23,853 nt of DNA, taken from contig JAGBQS010000013.1 in NCBI GenBank assembly GCA_017632695.1, positions 1 to 23,853 on the forward strand, read 5' to 3'. The notes beneath the pieces were generated by a model that saw only the letters and a program-made list of their open reading frames with translations, had not been told where the DNA came from and made no database searches. This DNA is from Bacteroidales bacterium. GTDB lineage: Bacteria; Bacteroidota; Bacteroidia; Bacteroidales; UBA3663. Made by a program: the position numbers and the translations under genes. Positions 1-8,149 of the stretch are shown here, piece after piece (positions within the stretch are counted from its first letter, which is position 1; every line of letters starts with the position of its first letter).

Positions 1-1378
1 CGTCGGATTTCAGACTATCGGCATCGATAGCATGCAAATAACGGATATCGCTGCCAAGTACCTTGATCCGCTCCTGATTCGTTCCCGAGAAATCAATACT
101 TCCGGAACCGCCGGCTGACGAATCGCCGACTCCTTTTTCAACTTCGAGCGGGAACGCTTGTGTGGTTCGGGTCACATATTTGCCGGCTTTGGTATCAAAA
201 TAACTGAACTCGACAGGCGGAATGGTGAAGCTTCCGGCAAATCGGGGAATAATGGTATATTCTATAATCTTTTTACCGGTTATTCCGTTTCGGCCGACAC
301 GTGACTTCAAATCTGTCTTGGGATCATAAACTTCAAAATCGGCGGGGAACTCCGGTTGCGGCTCCCGCACGTACTTGAGATTGCCTGTACCCTCTATCGT
401 CAGACGATAAATAACGGCGTCGTTCGCCTTGACCTTATCAGCCGTCAGTTCGGATTTTACGGAAAAGTCGCCTACCGCATTCATGTATGAAGCGGGTTTG
501 CCGGATGGCATTGTCTTAACCCGCACCAACCGTTCTGCGCTGGTGATCGGAACCTGTACATTCTGATATACATTGAAGGGATCGTCCCAAAAACTGCGAC
601 GTCCGGTATAAACCTGTACAATAGCCGTTAACGAACCCGGTTTGATATAGATATCGCCTGAATGCTGCGGGAAAAGCAACCACTGACGTACCGGGTAAGC
701 CCGATAGACACTACCGCGGAACTCTTCGGTTGTAGCCTGAACATCGTCACCCAAATCCATCTCCTGTGCTGTGAATCCTTCCATATCGGGGAACTTCACA
801 TCGTTCAGCGATGCAAGATTCTGATTCCTGAAATAGACCTTCAATGTAGCCACCAAGGCCTCACCTTCGTAAACTGAATTCTTCGACAGATCCATAACCA
901 GCACAATATCGTCTTTGTCAATGGCTGAAGTAGCAGTCGAATTGCTCCGACTCTGACGGCTTGAGCTCTGAGTCTGCTTCTTAGACGGATCCGCAGCAAC
1001 GACCTTCAGCGAAATAGGTTTGCTGGTGTAGTTCTTGCCGCCCGAAACAGCTTTGGCTGCAGGGATGGTGTAAGTTCCTTCCTTATCGGCTATCATTATA
1101 TAAGTATAGGTAGTGGTGTTCGATACCACCGACTTCCCATTCACAACAGAACGCGACATATATGAAGATGAGAAAGGACCGCTGATAACGCGAATGCCAC
1201 AATCCGATAAATCGCATTCAAAATTATCGCATGTGGCCGAAAGCTCGAACTCCACCTGGAAGCGTGTTCCGGCTTCAACCGTATTACCTCCTTGCACGCT
1301 GGCCTTCAAGGTTACTTGCGCCCATGTAAGCCCAACGGCAAATATCCATATTACTAAGACTGAAAGAAATCTCTTCAT
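1..1378 (-). CDS. batD: BatD family protein (partial, C-terminus beyond left edge)
   Basis: This is the N-terminal 459 codons of a Bat-operon BatD protein; the reading frame is open to base 2 and continues off the window. Residues 1-20 form a signal peptide (MKRFLSVLVIWIFAVGLTWA). The rest is a beta-rich, Ig-like region with typical BatD features: an early segment rich in aromatic and glycine residues, a Ser/Gln/Arg linker around 135-150, then repeated strands with phrases such as VYEGEALVATLKVYF and KANDAVIYRLTIEGTGNLK. BatD proteins are large periplasmic proteins anchored by a C-terminal membrane segment, which is not visible here. It starts 63 bp after the batC stop, so it is probably in the same operon. 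BatD is thought to work with the BatA/BatB VWA proteins in an envelope complex, but its biochemical role is not known. Family assignment is confident; completeness cannot be judged. Confidence 0.88.
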   Translation of the reverse strand, partial: MKRFLSVLVIWIFAVGLTWAQVTLKASVQGGNTVEAGTRFQVEFELSATCDNFECDLSDCGIRVISGPFSSSYMSRSVVNGKSVVSNTTTYTYIMIADKEGTYTIPAAKAVSGGKNYTSKPISLKVVAADPSKKQTQSSSRQSRSNSTATSAIDKDDIVLVMDLSKNSVYEGEALVATLKVYFRNQNLASLNDVKFPDMEGFTAQEMDLGDDVQATTEEFRGSVYRAYPVRQWLLFPQHSGDIYIKPGSLTAIVQVYTGRRSFWDDPFNVYQNVQVPITSAERLVRVKTMPSGKPASYMNAVGDFSVKSELTADKVKANDAVIYRLTIEGTGNLKYVREPQPEFPADFEVYDPKTDLKSRVGRNGITGKKIIEYTIIPRFAGSFTIPPVEFSYFDTKAGKYVTRTTQAFPLEVEKGVGDSSAGGSGSIDFSGTNQERIKVLGSDIRYLHAIDADSLKSD

Positions 1379-1441
1379 ACTTGAATTTTCTTCTTGTTAG
1401 TTACGTATTTATCAATAGATGAGAAAGAGTCTGGCAACGGC

Positions 1442-2227
1442 TTACCAATCTTTCAGGGTTCCGTTCTGGAGTTGAATCTGACGTTCACGCTCCTTATCCT
1501 TATCCTGTTCCTGCTGACGGCGCATCACCTTGGCTTGAGTCTCCTTCTCTTCCCGTTCATTCTGCTCAAGAATGGACTGACGCTGATCTTCCGACATCTG
1601 GTTCTGGTCCTGATTATCGGGTTGCTGCTGATCCTGGTTCTGCTGCTGGTCCTGCTGGTTCTGATCCTGATTTTGATCCTGGTCCTGCTGATCCTGATTC
1701 TGTTGCTGTTGCTGATCCTGATTCTGCTGGTCCTGCTGGTTCTGGTCTTGATTCTGATCCTGATTCTGCTTGTCCAGCTGCCGTTTCGCCAACAGATAGT
1801 TAAAGCGGGCATCGTTATCACCGGGATTGCGCTTCAGCGATTCCTTGAAGGCATCGGCTGCCTGCTGATACTGCTGAACCATCATGGCAATTTCGCCTTT
1901 CTGATACAGACTTCGGGCGCTGAGCTGACGGTTGCCGGTCTGTTCTGCCTCAACAATCAACCCTGTGAGCAAACTGTCGGCTTCGGCCAATTTAGCCTGA
2001 TCATGCTGTCTGATCAAAGTGGTTGCCAGATTGAAACGGGCCACACTGTCAGTAGGATTGATGGACAAAGCCCGACGATAGTCCATTTCTGCATCGTGGT
2101 AAAGGCTGTCATTATAGTTGGCATTTCCACTGCGATCCAGACTGCGCACTTGCCGCTGCCCATCTGCATGAAGCGGCAAGAACGTCAAAAACATCCATAT
2201 GGAAAATATAACGGAAAAACTTTTCAT
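1442..2227 (-). CDS. batC: BatC, TPR protein with Gln/Asn/Asp-rich tract
   Basis: A 261-residue exported protein. Residues 1-22 are a signal peptide. Residues about 33-150 hold tetratricopeptide repeats, recognisable from YHDAEMDYRRALSINPTDSVARFNLA and YQQAADAFKESLKRNPGDNDARFNYLLA-type helices (quoted as separate repeat units at about 43-68 and 120-147). Residues 154-210 are an almost pure Q/N/D tract, followed by a charged Glu/Arg/Lys/Gln segment and a C-terminal KDW. This TPR plus polar tail is characteristic of Bacteroidetes BatC. The start codon overlaps the batB stop as ATGA, implying translational coupling. TPRs usually mediate protein contacts, so it is likely an assembly factor for the BatA/B/D envelope complex; this role is inferred. 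The polar tract makes an opposite-strand hydrophobic frame that is not a gene. Confidence 0.88.
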   Translation of the reverse strand: MKSFSVIFSIWMFLTFLPLHADGQRQVRSLDRSGNANYNDSLYHDAEMDYRRALSINPTDSVARFNLATTLIRQHDQAKLAEADSLLTGLIVEAEQTGNRQLSARSLYQKGEIAMMVQQYQQAADAFKESLKRNPGDNDARFNYLLAKRQLDKQNQDQNQDQNQQDQQNQDQQQQQNQDQQDQDQNQDQNQQDQQQNQDQQQPDNQDQNQMSEDQRQSILEQNEREEKETQAKVMRRQQEQDKDKERERQIQLQNGTLKDW

Positions 2228-3267
2228 TGGAACAATTGAATTTTTGAAAGATACGCATTGGCCCGATCAATCACAAACAAATCGGCCAGCGAACAAAGCA
2301 TCGCAACCAGAACGAACCAGAAGAACTGATCGTCATACTCAGCATACACATGACTTTCGAGTTCCGAACTCTTCAGCTGATGTAATGATTCGATAACGGT
2401 ATTGATGGCAGAATTGCTGTTGTCGGCATGTGCATAAACACCATGTCCGGATTCGGCAACCTGCCGGGCTATGGTTTCGTCCAAACGTGTAGTAATCGGG
2501 TTGCCCTGCGCATCCTTGCGTGGACTGTTCATGCGGCCTGTACCATCGGGGATGATGGCTCCTTGCGTTGATCCCACTCCTATTACATGTGTCGGAATAC
2601 CTTTCTCGAAAGCAGAAGCTGCTGCTCCGGCAGCATCGTCTTCGTGATTCTCTGTATCGGTAATGAGTACGATTGCCTTGCTGCTTTCCTCTTTTGGAGA
2701 AAAACTGCGAACTGCCAGATTAATGGCTGCACCGATGGCAGTACCCTGGGCCGAAATGTTATCGGGTGTAATAGACTCGAGGAACATTTTGGCTGAAACA
2801 TAGTCGTTCGTAATAGGCAACTGAACAACCGCATCGCCTGCAAATACAATGAGTCCGACCTGATCGTTCTGCATCTTATCGAGCAAGCGGACCAGCATTC
2901 GCTTAGCTTTTTCCAAACGGCTCGGAGCAATATCCTGGGCCAACATACTGTTGGAAATGTCAAGACAAACCATCACTTCGATGCCTTCTTTCCTGACAGT
3001 TTCAATTTTCGAACCGAACTGCGGGCGTGCTGCAGCCACAATCAGGCAGACCAATGCAATGATCTGTAAAATGAATTTCAGATTACGCTTCTTGTGGCTC
3101 ACACCATGCATCAGGGGCCGAAGCAGGGCTATGTCGCCAAAACGGGCAAGCAATGATTTTGAATGATAGTTCGCCCAGACAAACATAACTGCCAGAACCA
3201 CCACTACAAGCAGCAGCCATAACAGTTCCGGATTTGCAAATCGGAAATTATCTAAATTGTTTTCCAT
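2224..3267 (-). CDS. batB: BatB, membrane-anchored VWA-domain protein
   Basis: A 347-residue inner-membrane protein with the BatB layout: N-terminal transmembrane segment about 13-31, second segment about 65-79, a von Willebrand A domain about 95-300 exposed to the periplasm, and a C-terminal transmembrane segment about 314-334. The VWA metal-binding MIDAS residues are intact: D103-I-S105-N-S107 (LDISNSM), T176 (AQGTAIG) and D204 (LITDTENH). The conserved ARPQFG preceding the domain is present. It begins 4 bp after the batA stop and its own stop overlaps the batC start. VWA domains bind divalent metal and protein ligands; in the Bat system they are thought to be remodelled or regulated by the MoxR ATPase. 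The term aerotolerance comes from work on the Bacteroides bat operon. Distinction from BatA rests on gene order and LITDTENHED, typical of BatB. Confidence 0.93.
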   Translation of the reverse strand: MENNLDNFRFANPELLWLLLVVVVLAVMFVWANYHSKSLLARFGDIALLRPLMHGVSHKKRNLKFILQIIALVCLIVAAARPQFGSKIETVRKEGIEVMVCLDISNSMLAQDIAPSRLEKAKRMLVRLLDKMQNDQVGLIVFAGDAVVQLPITNDYVSAKMFLESITPDNISAQGTAIGAAINLAVRSFSPKEESSKAIVLITDTENHEDDAAGAAASAFEKGIPTHVIGVGSTQGAIIPDGTGRMNSPRKDAQGNPITTRLDETIARQVAESGHGVYAHADNSNSAINTVIESLHQLKSSELESHVYAEYDDQFFWFVLVAMLCSLADLFVIDRANAYLSKIQLFQ

Positions 3268-3271
3268 ATTG

Positions 3272-4267
3272 TCAACTTGGAATATTCTTCAGAATCGTTT
3301 GACGTAACACTACATGAAGTGCCAGGAACAGAATTGCGAGCAAGGCGAAAGGAAGAAATTCCTCATCCTTCCGGGTGAACTCCCGTACACTGAGCTTGGT
3401 TTTCTCCATCCTGTCAATTTCCTCGAAAATGGCAGTCAGCTTATCCTTCGATGTGGCACGGAAATAACGGCCTCCCGTATTCTTGGCCATATTCTTCAGC
3501 AGATCTTCATCCAAATCCGGCTTGATAGTCTGCTTGACCGGACGACCGAAAATATCGTAACCTGTGGTCATTTCAAACTCCTTATCCGTACCCACGCCAA
3601 TGGTATATACCCTGATTCCTAACGACTGGGCAACCGAAGCCGCATCATTCGGAGAAACATCTCCCGCATTATTCGAACCGTCGGTCAGCAAGATAACTAC
3701 CTTGGATTTAGCTTCTCCGTTACGGATACGGTTCAAAGCTGTAACCAAACCATTACCGATAGCCGTCAGACTTCCATCAATCAAATCGAAGTTGATACCC
3801 TGAACCATATTGGCAAGAACCGCATGATCGCTCGTCATCGGGCAAAGTGTATAACTCTCTTTTCCGAAAACCACCATTCCGATATTATCGTTAGGCCGGC
3901 CGGAAATAAAACTGGCAGCAACGTCTTTGGCAGCTTCCAGACGATTGGGCTTGAAATCCTGAATCTGCATCGAATAACTCACATCAAGCGTGAGAACAAT
4001 ATCGATACCCTCTGTGCTGCTCTGACTCCAACTGTCACTGCTTTGCGGACGAGCCATCACTACAACGCACAACGCAAACGCGGCAAGGAGAAGTCCAAAA
4101 TTCACATGCCGCAGATATTCCTTCCACGATCTGGGCAAATGACGGAACGGCAAGGTCGACGGCATCTGCAATGCTGCATTGGCTCTTTTCTGGCGCCATA
4201 TATAAAAGCCTGTAGCCGGCACCAACAGAATCAATAAAATCAGATATCCTGGATTAGCGAATGTCAT
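3272..4267 (-). CDS. batA: BatA, membrane-anchored VWA-domain protein
   Basis: A 331-residue protein from the ATG at 4267. An upstream ATG at 4324 would add 19 hydrophilic, basic residues inside the previous gene and spoil the expected N-terminus; MTFANPGYLILLILL is the usual BatA start. Transmembrane segments lie at about 7-24, 56-71 and near the C-terminus (FLPFALLAILFLALHVVL). The VWA domain, about 86-290, has an intact MIDAS: D95-V-S97-Y-S99, T168 (GSLTAIG) and D196 (LLTDGSNN). MARPQSS precedes the domain as in other BatA proteins. The start overlaps the preceding stop by 14 bp. BatA is expected to sit in the inner membrane with its VWA domain in the periplasm and to interact with BatB, BatC and BatD. 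The role in aerotolerance or envelope stress follows from the family, not from anything visible here. Confidence 0.92.
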   Translation of the reverse strand: MTFANPGYLILLILLVPATGFYIWRQKRANAALQMPSTLPFRHLPRSWKEYLRHVNFGLLLAAFALCVVVMARPQSSDSWSQSSTEGIDIVLTLDVSYSMQIQDFKPNRLEAAKDVAASFISGRPNDNIGMVVFGKESYTLCPMTSDHAVLANMVQGINFDLIDGSLTAIGNGLVTALNRIRNGEAKSKVVILLTDGSNNAGDVSPNDAASVAQSLGIRVYTIGVGTDKEFEMTTGYDIFGRPVKQTIKPDLDEDLLKNMAKNTGGRYFRATSKDKLTAIFEEIDRMEKTKLSVREFTRKDEEFLPFALLAILFLALHVVLRQTILKNIPS

Positions 4268-5300
4268 TTTCTTCTGTTTTATAGGTTGATTCCTTCGATG
4301 ACTGCGTGTTGTCAGCAGTTTCAACTACGGTTTCCTTTGTCTGTTCGACAAACAGACGGGAGTTCATAAATGCCATCTGATTCTCGTCAGGCAAAGGTTC
4401 GTACTTGGCAAACTTTACAAAATCGGCCAATTGAAGCACCTCCTGCAGGTTGCTATAAGACGAACGCTGGCTGACCGTCAGTTCTACCAATTCGGACATA
4501 ATCTCATCGGTGGTACGCTCCATAGCCGAAACCTGATAACGACGTTCTATGTAACGGCGCAGGATATCGGTCAGCTCAGTATAGAACGCTTTGTATTGAC
4601 CGTCCTGCCAAAGTTTTTTCTCGCCCAAATCCTGCAAAGCCTTCAGTGCGACTATATGCGGAGGCAAAAGATTCTCTTTCGAAACCGGCTCTTCTGATGT
4701 CTGCACCCGACGCTTCTGGAAATAAAGCCAGATATAGTAGCCTGCAGCTGCAATAGCAATAACCAGAAGAACCCAAACCATCCACCAGACATAGTCCCAA
4801 ATAACCAGATCCGGTTTCATGATTGGTTTCAAATCTTGCATAGCCTCCGTGTTATCGGGCACCTCAACAAACGGATGATCGCACTTTAAGCCCAGCAAAG
4901 GGGTAGCAAGCGTATCCTTTCCGTTCAGCACGAACTTGAACGGTTCGATAACCATAACAGCGCTGTCGAAAGCAAAGAACTGCAGATTCTGCTGCAACGT
5001 CATCATGTTACCCTGACGGACTGTATCGATTCCGAAATTGACATCCGGACCGAACTCAAGGTTATATCGGACGGTAGGATCATCAAAATCCCTTGCCTGA
5101 AATCCGTTTCGCTGAATCTCTTTGGTCCACTGTACATCGGTTCCTTCCGGTACTGTTACCTCAAGGTGAAGCACGCGAGGCATACCGACCACTGCCCAGG
5201 TCGTATCGAGGGCAGCCTTCGCCGAATCGGCCTTAGCGCAAGGCGGGAATAGGAGCACTCCCGTCAAAAACGTTAGAAACAGCGCAATATACTTTTTCAT
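4254..5300 (-). CDS. Bat-operon membrane protein (DUF4381-like C-terminal region)
   Basis: A 348-residue protein found between the DUF58 gene and batA, as is usual in Bacteroidetes bat operons. Residues 1-24 are a signal peptide (MKKYIALFLTFLTGVLLFPP, then CAKA). Residues about 30-160 form a beta-rich periplasmic domain resembling BatD-type Ig-like modules (WAVVGMPRVLHLEVTVPEG). A transmembrane helix spans about 168-194 (DYVWWMVWVLLVIAIAAAGYY). Residues about 214-320 are a cytoplasmic helical domain with LKALQDLGEKKLWQDGQYKA, FYTELTDILRRYIERRY and TTDEIMSEL, the pattern of DUF4381-type proteins. A hydrophilic Glu/Thr-rich tail follows. The start codon overlaps the upstream stop as TAATG. I infer it links the cytoplasmic MoxR/DUF58 pair to the periplasmic Bat proteins, because it alone in the operon joins a periplasmic beta domain to a cytoplasmic helical domain; this is untested. 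The family name is a judgement by eye. Confidence 0.75.
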   Translation of the reverse strand: MKKYIALFLTFLTGVLLFPPCAKADSAKAALDTTWAVVGMPRVLHLEVTVPEGTDVQWTKEIQRNGFQARDFDDPTVRYNLEFGPDVNFGIDTVRQGNMMTLQQNLQFFAFDSAVMVIEPFKFVLNGKDTLATPLLGLKCDHPFVEVPDNTEAMQDLKPIMKPDLVIWDYVWWMVWVLLVIAIAAAGYYIWLYFQKRRVQTSEEPVSKENLLPPHIVALKALQDLGEKKLWQDGQYKAFYTELTDILRRYIERRYQVSAMERTTDEIMSELVELTVSQRSSYSNLQEVLQLADFVKFAKYEPLPDENQMAFMNSRLFVEQTKETVVETADNTQSSKESTYKTEENDIR

Positions 5301-6169
5301 TATATACGTTTCTTAAATAGAGTCAAAAGTGCAGGAACAAAATCCTCATCGGTCGAAATAGAGACGTTATCGACACGGCTGTGCAGGAAGGATTCCTTCA
5401 TTTTCAGTTCCATACGGTTCCACCACTCGGAATACATGTGGCGAACCCTACGCGAACTGGTATCCACCCATCGTTCCGTACGGCTCTCTGCATCCTCAAC
5501 ACGCATCAGACCCACATTAGGCAATGTTTTTTCGCAAGGATCGTAAACCTGAATAGCCACCAGATCGTGTTTGCTGCTGGCAATGGTCAAAGCCTGCTGA
5601 TAGTCTTTCTCATCACAGAAGTCGCTGATCAGGAAAGTCGTACAACGCTTCTTCTGAGCGTTGCTCACATATCGGATAGCTTTTTCGAGGTCGGTCCCCC
5701 GCTGAACAGGCTCGAACTTAAGCAACTCGCTGATAATAGCCAGCACGTGCTTCTTTCCTTTCTGCGGCGGAATATATTTCTCAATGCGGTCACTGAAAAA
5801 AACGACACCGATTTTATCGTTATTCTGAATGGTACTGAAAGCCAAGGTAGCAGCAATTTCCGTAATCTGTTCCTGCTTGGTGCGAATCGAAGTGCCAAAC
5901 TCCCGGCTTCCACTCACATCGATGAGCAACATAACCGTCATTTCACGCTCCTCTTCGAAAATCTTGATATGAGGCTTATTCTGACGGGCTGTCACGTTCC
6001 AGTCGATATCGCGCACATCGTCACCGTATTGGTACTCGCGTACCTCAGCAAACGACATGCCATGTCCCTTGAACGCTGTTTTGTAACTTCCTGCGAAGAT
6101 GTTTGCGCTCAAGCCTCGGGACTTGATTTCGATCTGCCTGACCTTTTTAATTATTTCAGATGTTTCCAT
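5300..6169 (-). CDS. DUF58 domain protein (VWA-like), Bat operon
   Basis: A 289-residue soluble protein with no membrane segment. The DUF58 signature lies at 49-62 (YGDDVRDIDWNVTA) followed by a VWA-like fold whose first strand ends in a MIDAS-type D84-V-S86-G-S88 (LLIDVSGSREFG). Later motifs DKIGVVFFSDRIEKYIPP and TTFLISDFCDE match VWA strands. DUF58 proteins are nearly always encoded next to a MoxR AAA+ ATPase, and here the MoxR stop is only 3 bp upstream. The pair is thought to act together in assembling or activating VWA-containing or metal-dependent complexes. In Bacteroidetes this gene always precedes the BatA/BatB block. The start at 6169 is the only sensible one given the upstream stop and the conserved N-terminal ELIKKVRQIEIKSRGL-like helix. 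Exact substrate is unknown. Confidence 0.92.
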   Translation of the reverse strand: METSEIIKKVRQIEIKSRGLSANIFAGSYKTAFKGHGMSFAEVREYQYGDDVRDIDWNVTARQNKPHIKIFEEEREMTVMLLIDVSGSREFGTSIRTKQEQITEIAATLAFSTIQNNDKIGVVFFSDRIEKYIPPQKGKKHVLAIISELLKFEPVQRGTDLEKAIRYVSNAQKKRCTTFLISDFCDEKDYQQALTIASSKHDLVAIQVYDPCEKTLPNVGLMRVEDAESRTERWVDTSSRRVRHMYSEWWNRMELKMKESFLHSRVDNVSISTDEDFVPALLTLFKKRI

Positions 6170-6172
6170 TCT

Positions 6173-7165
6173 TTACGGTACTTCAACCTTGTTCAGGATA
6201 TCAGCAATTACCTCTTCCGATGTCAGATTATTAGCCTCTGCCTCGTAGCTCAGGCCAATGCGGTGACGGAGCACATCCGGACAAATAGCACGGACATCTT
6301 CCGGAATTACGTAACCGCGATGCTTCAGGAAAGCATAGGCACGGGCGGCTAACGCCATATTGATAGAGGCACGGGGAGATGCACCGCAACTGATCATTCC
6401 ATTCAGATTCTCCAATCCATACATCTCAGGATAACGGGTTGCAAACACAATATCTACAATGTATTTCTGAATTTTCTCGTCAATGTAAACCTGCTTTACA
6501 ACCTCGCGGGCATCAATTACCTCACTTACACTCATCAAAGGCTTGATATCGGTCTTAAATCCTGCCAGATGACTGGAAACAATCTGCTTCTCCTCTTCGA
6601 GTTTAGGATAATCGATCTTTACCTTGAGCATGAATCGGTCACACTGGGCTTCGGGCAACGGATAAGTTCCCTCCTGCTCGATCGGGTTTTGGGTTGCCAT
6701 CACAAGGAAAGGCTTATCAAGCTGGAAGGTCTCGTTGCCGATAGTAACCTGACGCTCCTGCATAGCCTCAAGCAATGCCGACTGCACCTTTGCTGGTGCA
6801 CGGTTGATTTCATCGGCCAAAACGAAGTTGGCAAAAACCGGGCCCTTCTTAACCGTGAACTGCTCGTTTTTCTGACTGTAAACCATCGTACCGATTACAT
6901 CGGCCGGCAAAAGGTCGGGAGTAAACTGAATACGGCTGTACTTGGCGTCAATCAACTGTGCAAGCGTCTTAATGGCAAGAGTCTTGGCCAAACCAGGCAC
7001 GCCTTCCAACAGGATATGACCATCGGCCAACAAGCCGATCAGAAGCGTTTCAACCAAATGTTTCTGGCCCACAATTACCTGATCCATACCCATGGTCAGG
7101 GTATTCACGAACGCACTTTTGCTCTCAATGAGCTCGTTCAGTTCTCGAATATTAACTTTTTCCAT
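6173..7165 (-). CDS. moxR: MoxR-family AAA+ ATPase
   Basis: A 330-residue cytoplasmic ATPase with all AAA+ motifs: Walker A G55-VPGLAKT-62, Walker B V115-LADE-119 continuing INRAPAKVQSALLEAMQE, sensor 1 ATQN 157-160, an arginine-finger segment EAQCDRF with R177, and the C-terminal lid with GASPRAS (sensor 2 region) and the conserved ALKHRGYVIPEDV-like stretch near 280-300. Length and motifs fit the MoxR proper subfamily. MoxR ATPases act as chaperone-like partners of VWA proteins, and this one heads the bat gene block. It lies only 28 bp after the metA stop, and I see no Bacteroides-type promoter in that gap, so the bat genes may be read through from metA/rsmI, or have a promoter inside metA. 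An alternative assignment is not needed; which VWA protein it acts on cannot be seen. Confidence 0.95.
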   Translation of the reverse strand: MEKVNIRELNELIESKSAFVNTLTMGMDQVIVGQKHLVETLLIGLLADGHILLEGVPGLAKTLAIKTLAQLIDAKYSRIQFTPDLLPADVIGTMVYSQKNEQFTVKKGPVFANFVLADEINRAPAKVQSALLEAMQERQVTIGNETFQLDKPFLVMATQNPIEQEGTYPLPEAQCDRFMLKVKIDYPKLEEEKQIVSSHLAGFKTDIKPLMSVSEVIDAREVVKQVYIDEKIQKYIVDIVFATRYPEMYGLENLNGMISCGASPRASINMALAARAYAFLKHRGYVIPEDVRAICPDVLRHRIGLSYEAEANNLTSEEVIADILNKVEVP

Positions 7166-7193
7166 TTTTATGATGTTTTAATTTACTATACTT

Positions 7194-8111
7194 TTAATGA
7201 ATTTCTTCGATATTATAAGGTGTCGGCTGATAAACATAATAGTTCAGCCAGTTCAGGAAGAGCAGATTGGCCGTCGATCTCCAACGTACTATGATACCCT
7301 TCGACGGATCGTTCTCTTCGTAATAGTTAGCAGGAGGCTGAATGGGCAAGCCCTTTGCCAGATCCCTACGGTATTCCGTATCGAGCGTATCGGGAGCATA
7401 TTCGGAATGCCCGGTCAGGAAGATTTCCCTACCCTCGCGTGCCATTACCATATATACGCCGCTTTCCCAACTTTCGGCCATTATTTTCAGTTCCGGATGC
7501 TTCAGGATGTCTTCGGCCTTCACTTCGCTGTGCCGGCTCTGCGGCATATAGAACACATCATCAAACCCTCGGAAAATAGGTGCCGTCGGGTCGAGGCTAT
7601 GATGCTTGAAAACTCCGAACATCTTTTGAGGCAACGGATACTTCGGCACGTTGTAGAAATGATACAGAGCAGCCTGTGCCGCCCAGCAGATATACATCGT
7701 AGACTGAACATGTGTTTTGGTCCAATCTAAAATTTTCTCAATCCAAGGCCAATAATCCACTTGCTCGAAGTCAAGGTGTTCCAATGGTGCACCCGTAATG
7801 ATCATTCCATCGAACTTCTGATCCTGCAGATTCTCAAACGAGGTATAAAAACGTTCCATGTGCAGAGCCGATGTATTCTTAGACTCATGGTTCGGCACCT
7901 TGATGAAAGTGATGTCAATCTGTAGAGGACTGTTCGAAAGCAGGCGTATCAAATCGGTTTCCGTACGCTCCTTAAGCGGCATCAGGTTCAGGATACCGAT
8001 GCGAAGTGGTCGGATCTCCTGAGAATTAGCCCGATCCGTATCCATCACAAAGATATTTTCTTGCTTGAGTGCCTCGATAGCGGGCAAATTAGTTGGAATA
8101 TTAACTGGCAT
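7194..8111 (-). CDS. metA: MetA-family homoserine O-acyltransferase (predicted acetyltransferase)
   Basis: A 305-residue enzyme of the MetA/HTS family, which acylates the hydroxyl of L-homoserine as the first committed step of methionine synthesis. The catalytic residues are visible: nucleophile C142 (YICWAAQA), H235 and E237 (LTGHSEYAPD). The N-terminus MPVNIPTNLPAIEAL and motifs RIGILNLMPLKERTETD and SRHSEV are diagnostic. Position 111, which in studied MetA enzymes discriminates acyl donors, is Glu (ITGAPLEHLDFEQVDYW) rather than the Gly of E. coli MetA; Glu there is associated with acetyl-CoA use. The usual annotation homoserine O-succinyltransferase is therefore probably wrong in substrate. 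The gene lies 38 bp downstream of rsmI and 28 bp upstream of moxR. I see no room for a SAM riboswitch in the 38-bp leader. Confidence 0.95.
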   Translation of the reverse strand: MPVNIPTNLPAIEALKQENIFVMDTDRANSQEIRPLRIGILNLMPLKERTETDLIRLLSNSPLQIDITFIKVPNHESKNTSALHMERFYTSFENLQDQKFDGMIITGAPLEHLDFEQVDYWPWIEKILDWTKTHVQSTMYICWAAQAALYHFYNVPKYPLPQKMFGVFKHHSLDPTAPIFRGFDDVFYMPQSRHSEVKAEDILKHPELKIMAESWESGVYMVMAREGREIFLTGHSEYAPDTLDTEYRRDLAKGLPIQPPANYYEENDPSKGIIVRWRSTANLLFLNWLNYYVYQPTPYNIEEIH

Positions 8112-8149
8112 ATTTGTAATCTTTCTACTATGGACTGATTGTCTGACAA

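Noticed and set aside
1598..1768. The batC repeat tract as a CRISPR or DNA tandem array
   Set aside because: Units are imperfect 3- to 6-base codons that keep one protein frame; no direct repeats with unique spacers.
1394..2239. A 281-codon plus-strand frame rich in Leu/Ile/Val opposite batC
   Set aside because: It is the mirror of the Gln/Asn/Asp codons of batC (CAG and GAT read as CTG and ATC). Batc has a signal peptide, TPRs and operon overlap; the mirror frame has no homologous look and overlaps batB coding too.
4268..4324. Longer N-terminus for BatA from the ATG at 4324
   Set aside because: It would add a basic hydrophilic stretch before the first membrane helix and lie entirely inside the preceding gene; MTFANPGYL is the conserved start.
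5381..6352. A 323-codon plus-strand frame opposite the DUF58 gene
   Set aside because: It spans DUF58 and the moxR end on the other strand, has no recognisable motif, and lacks a promoter or ribosome site.
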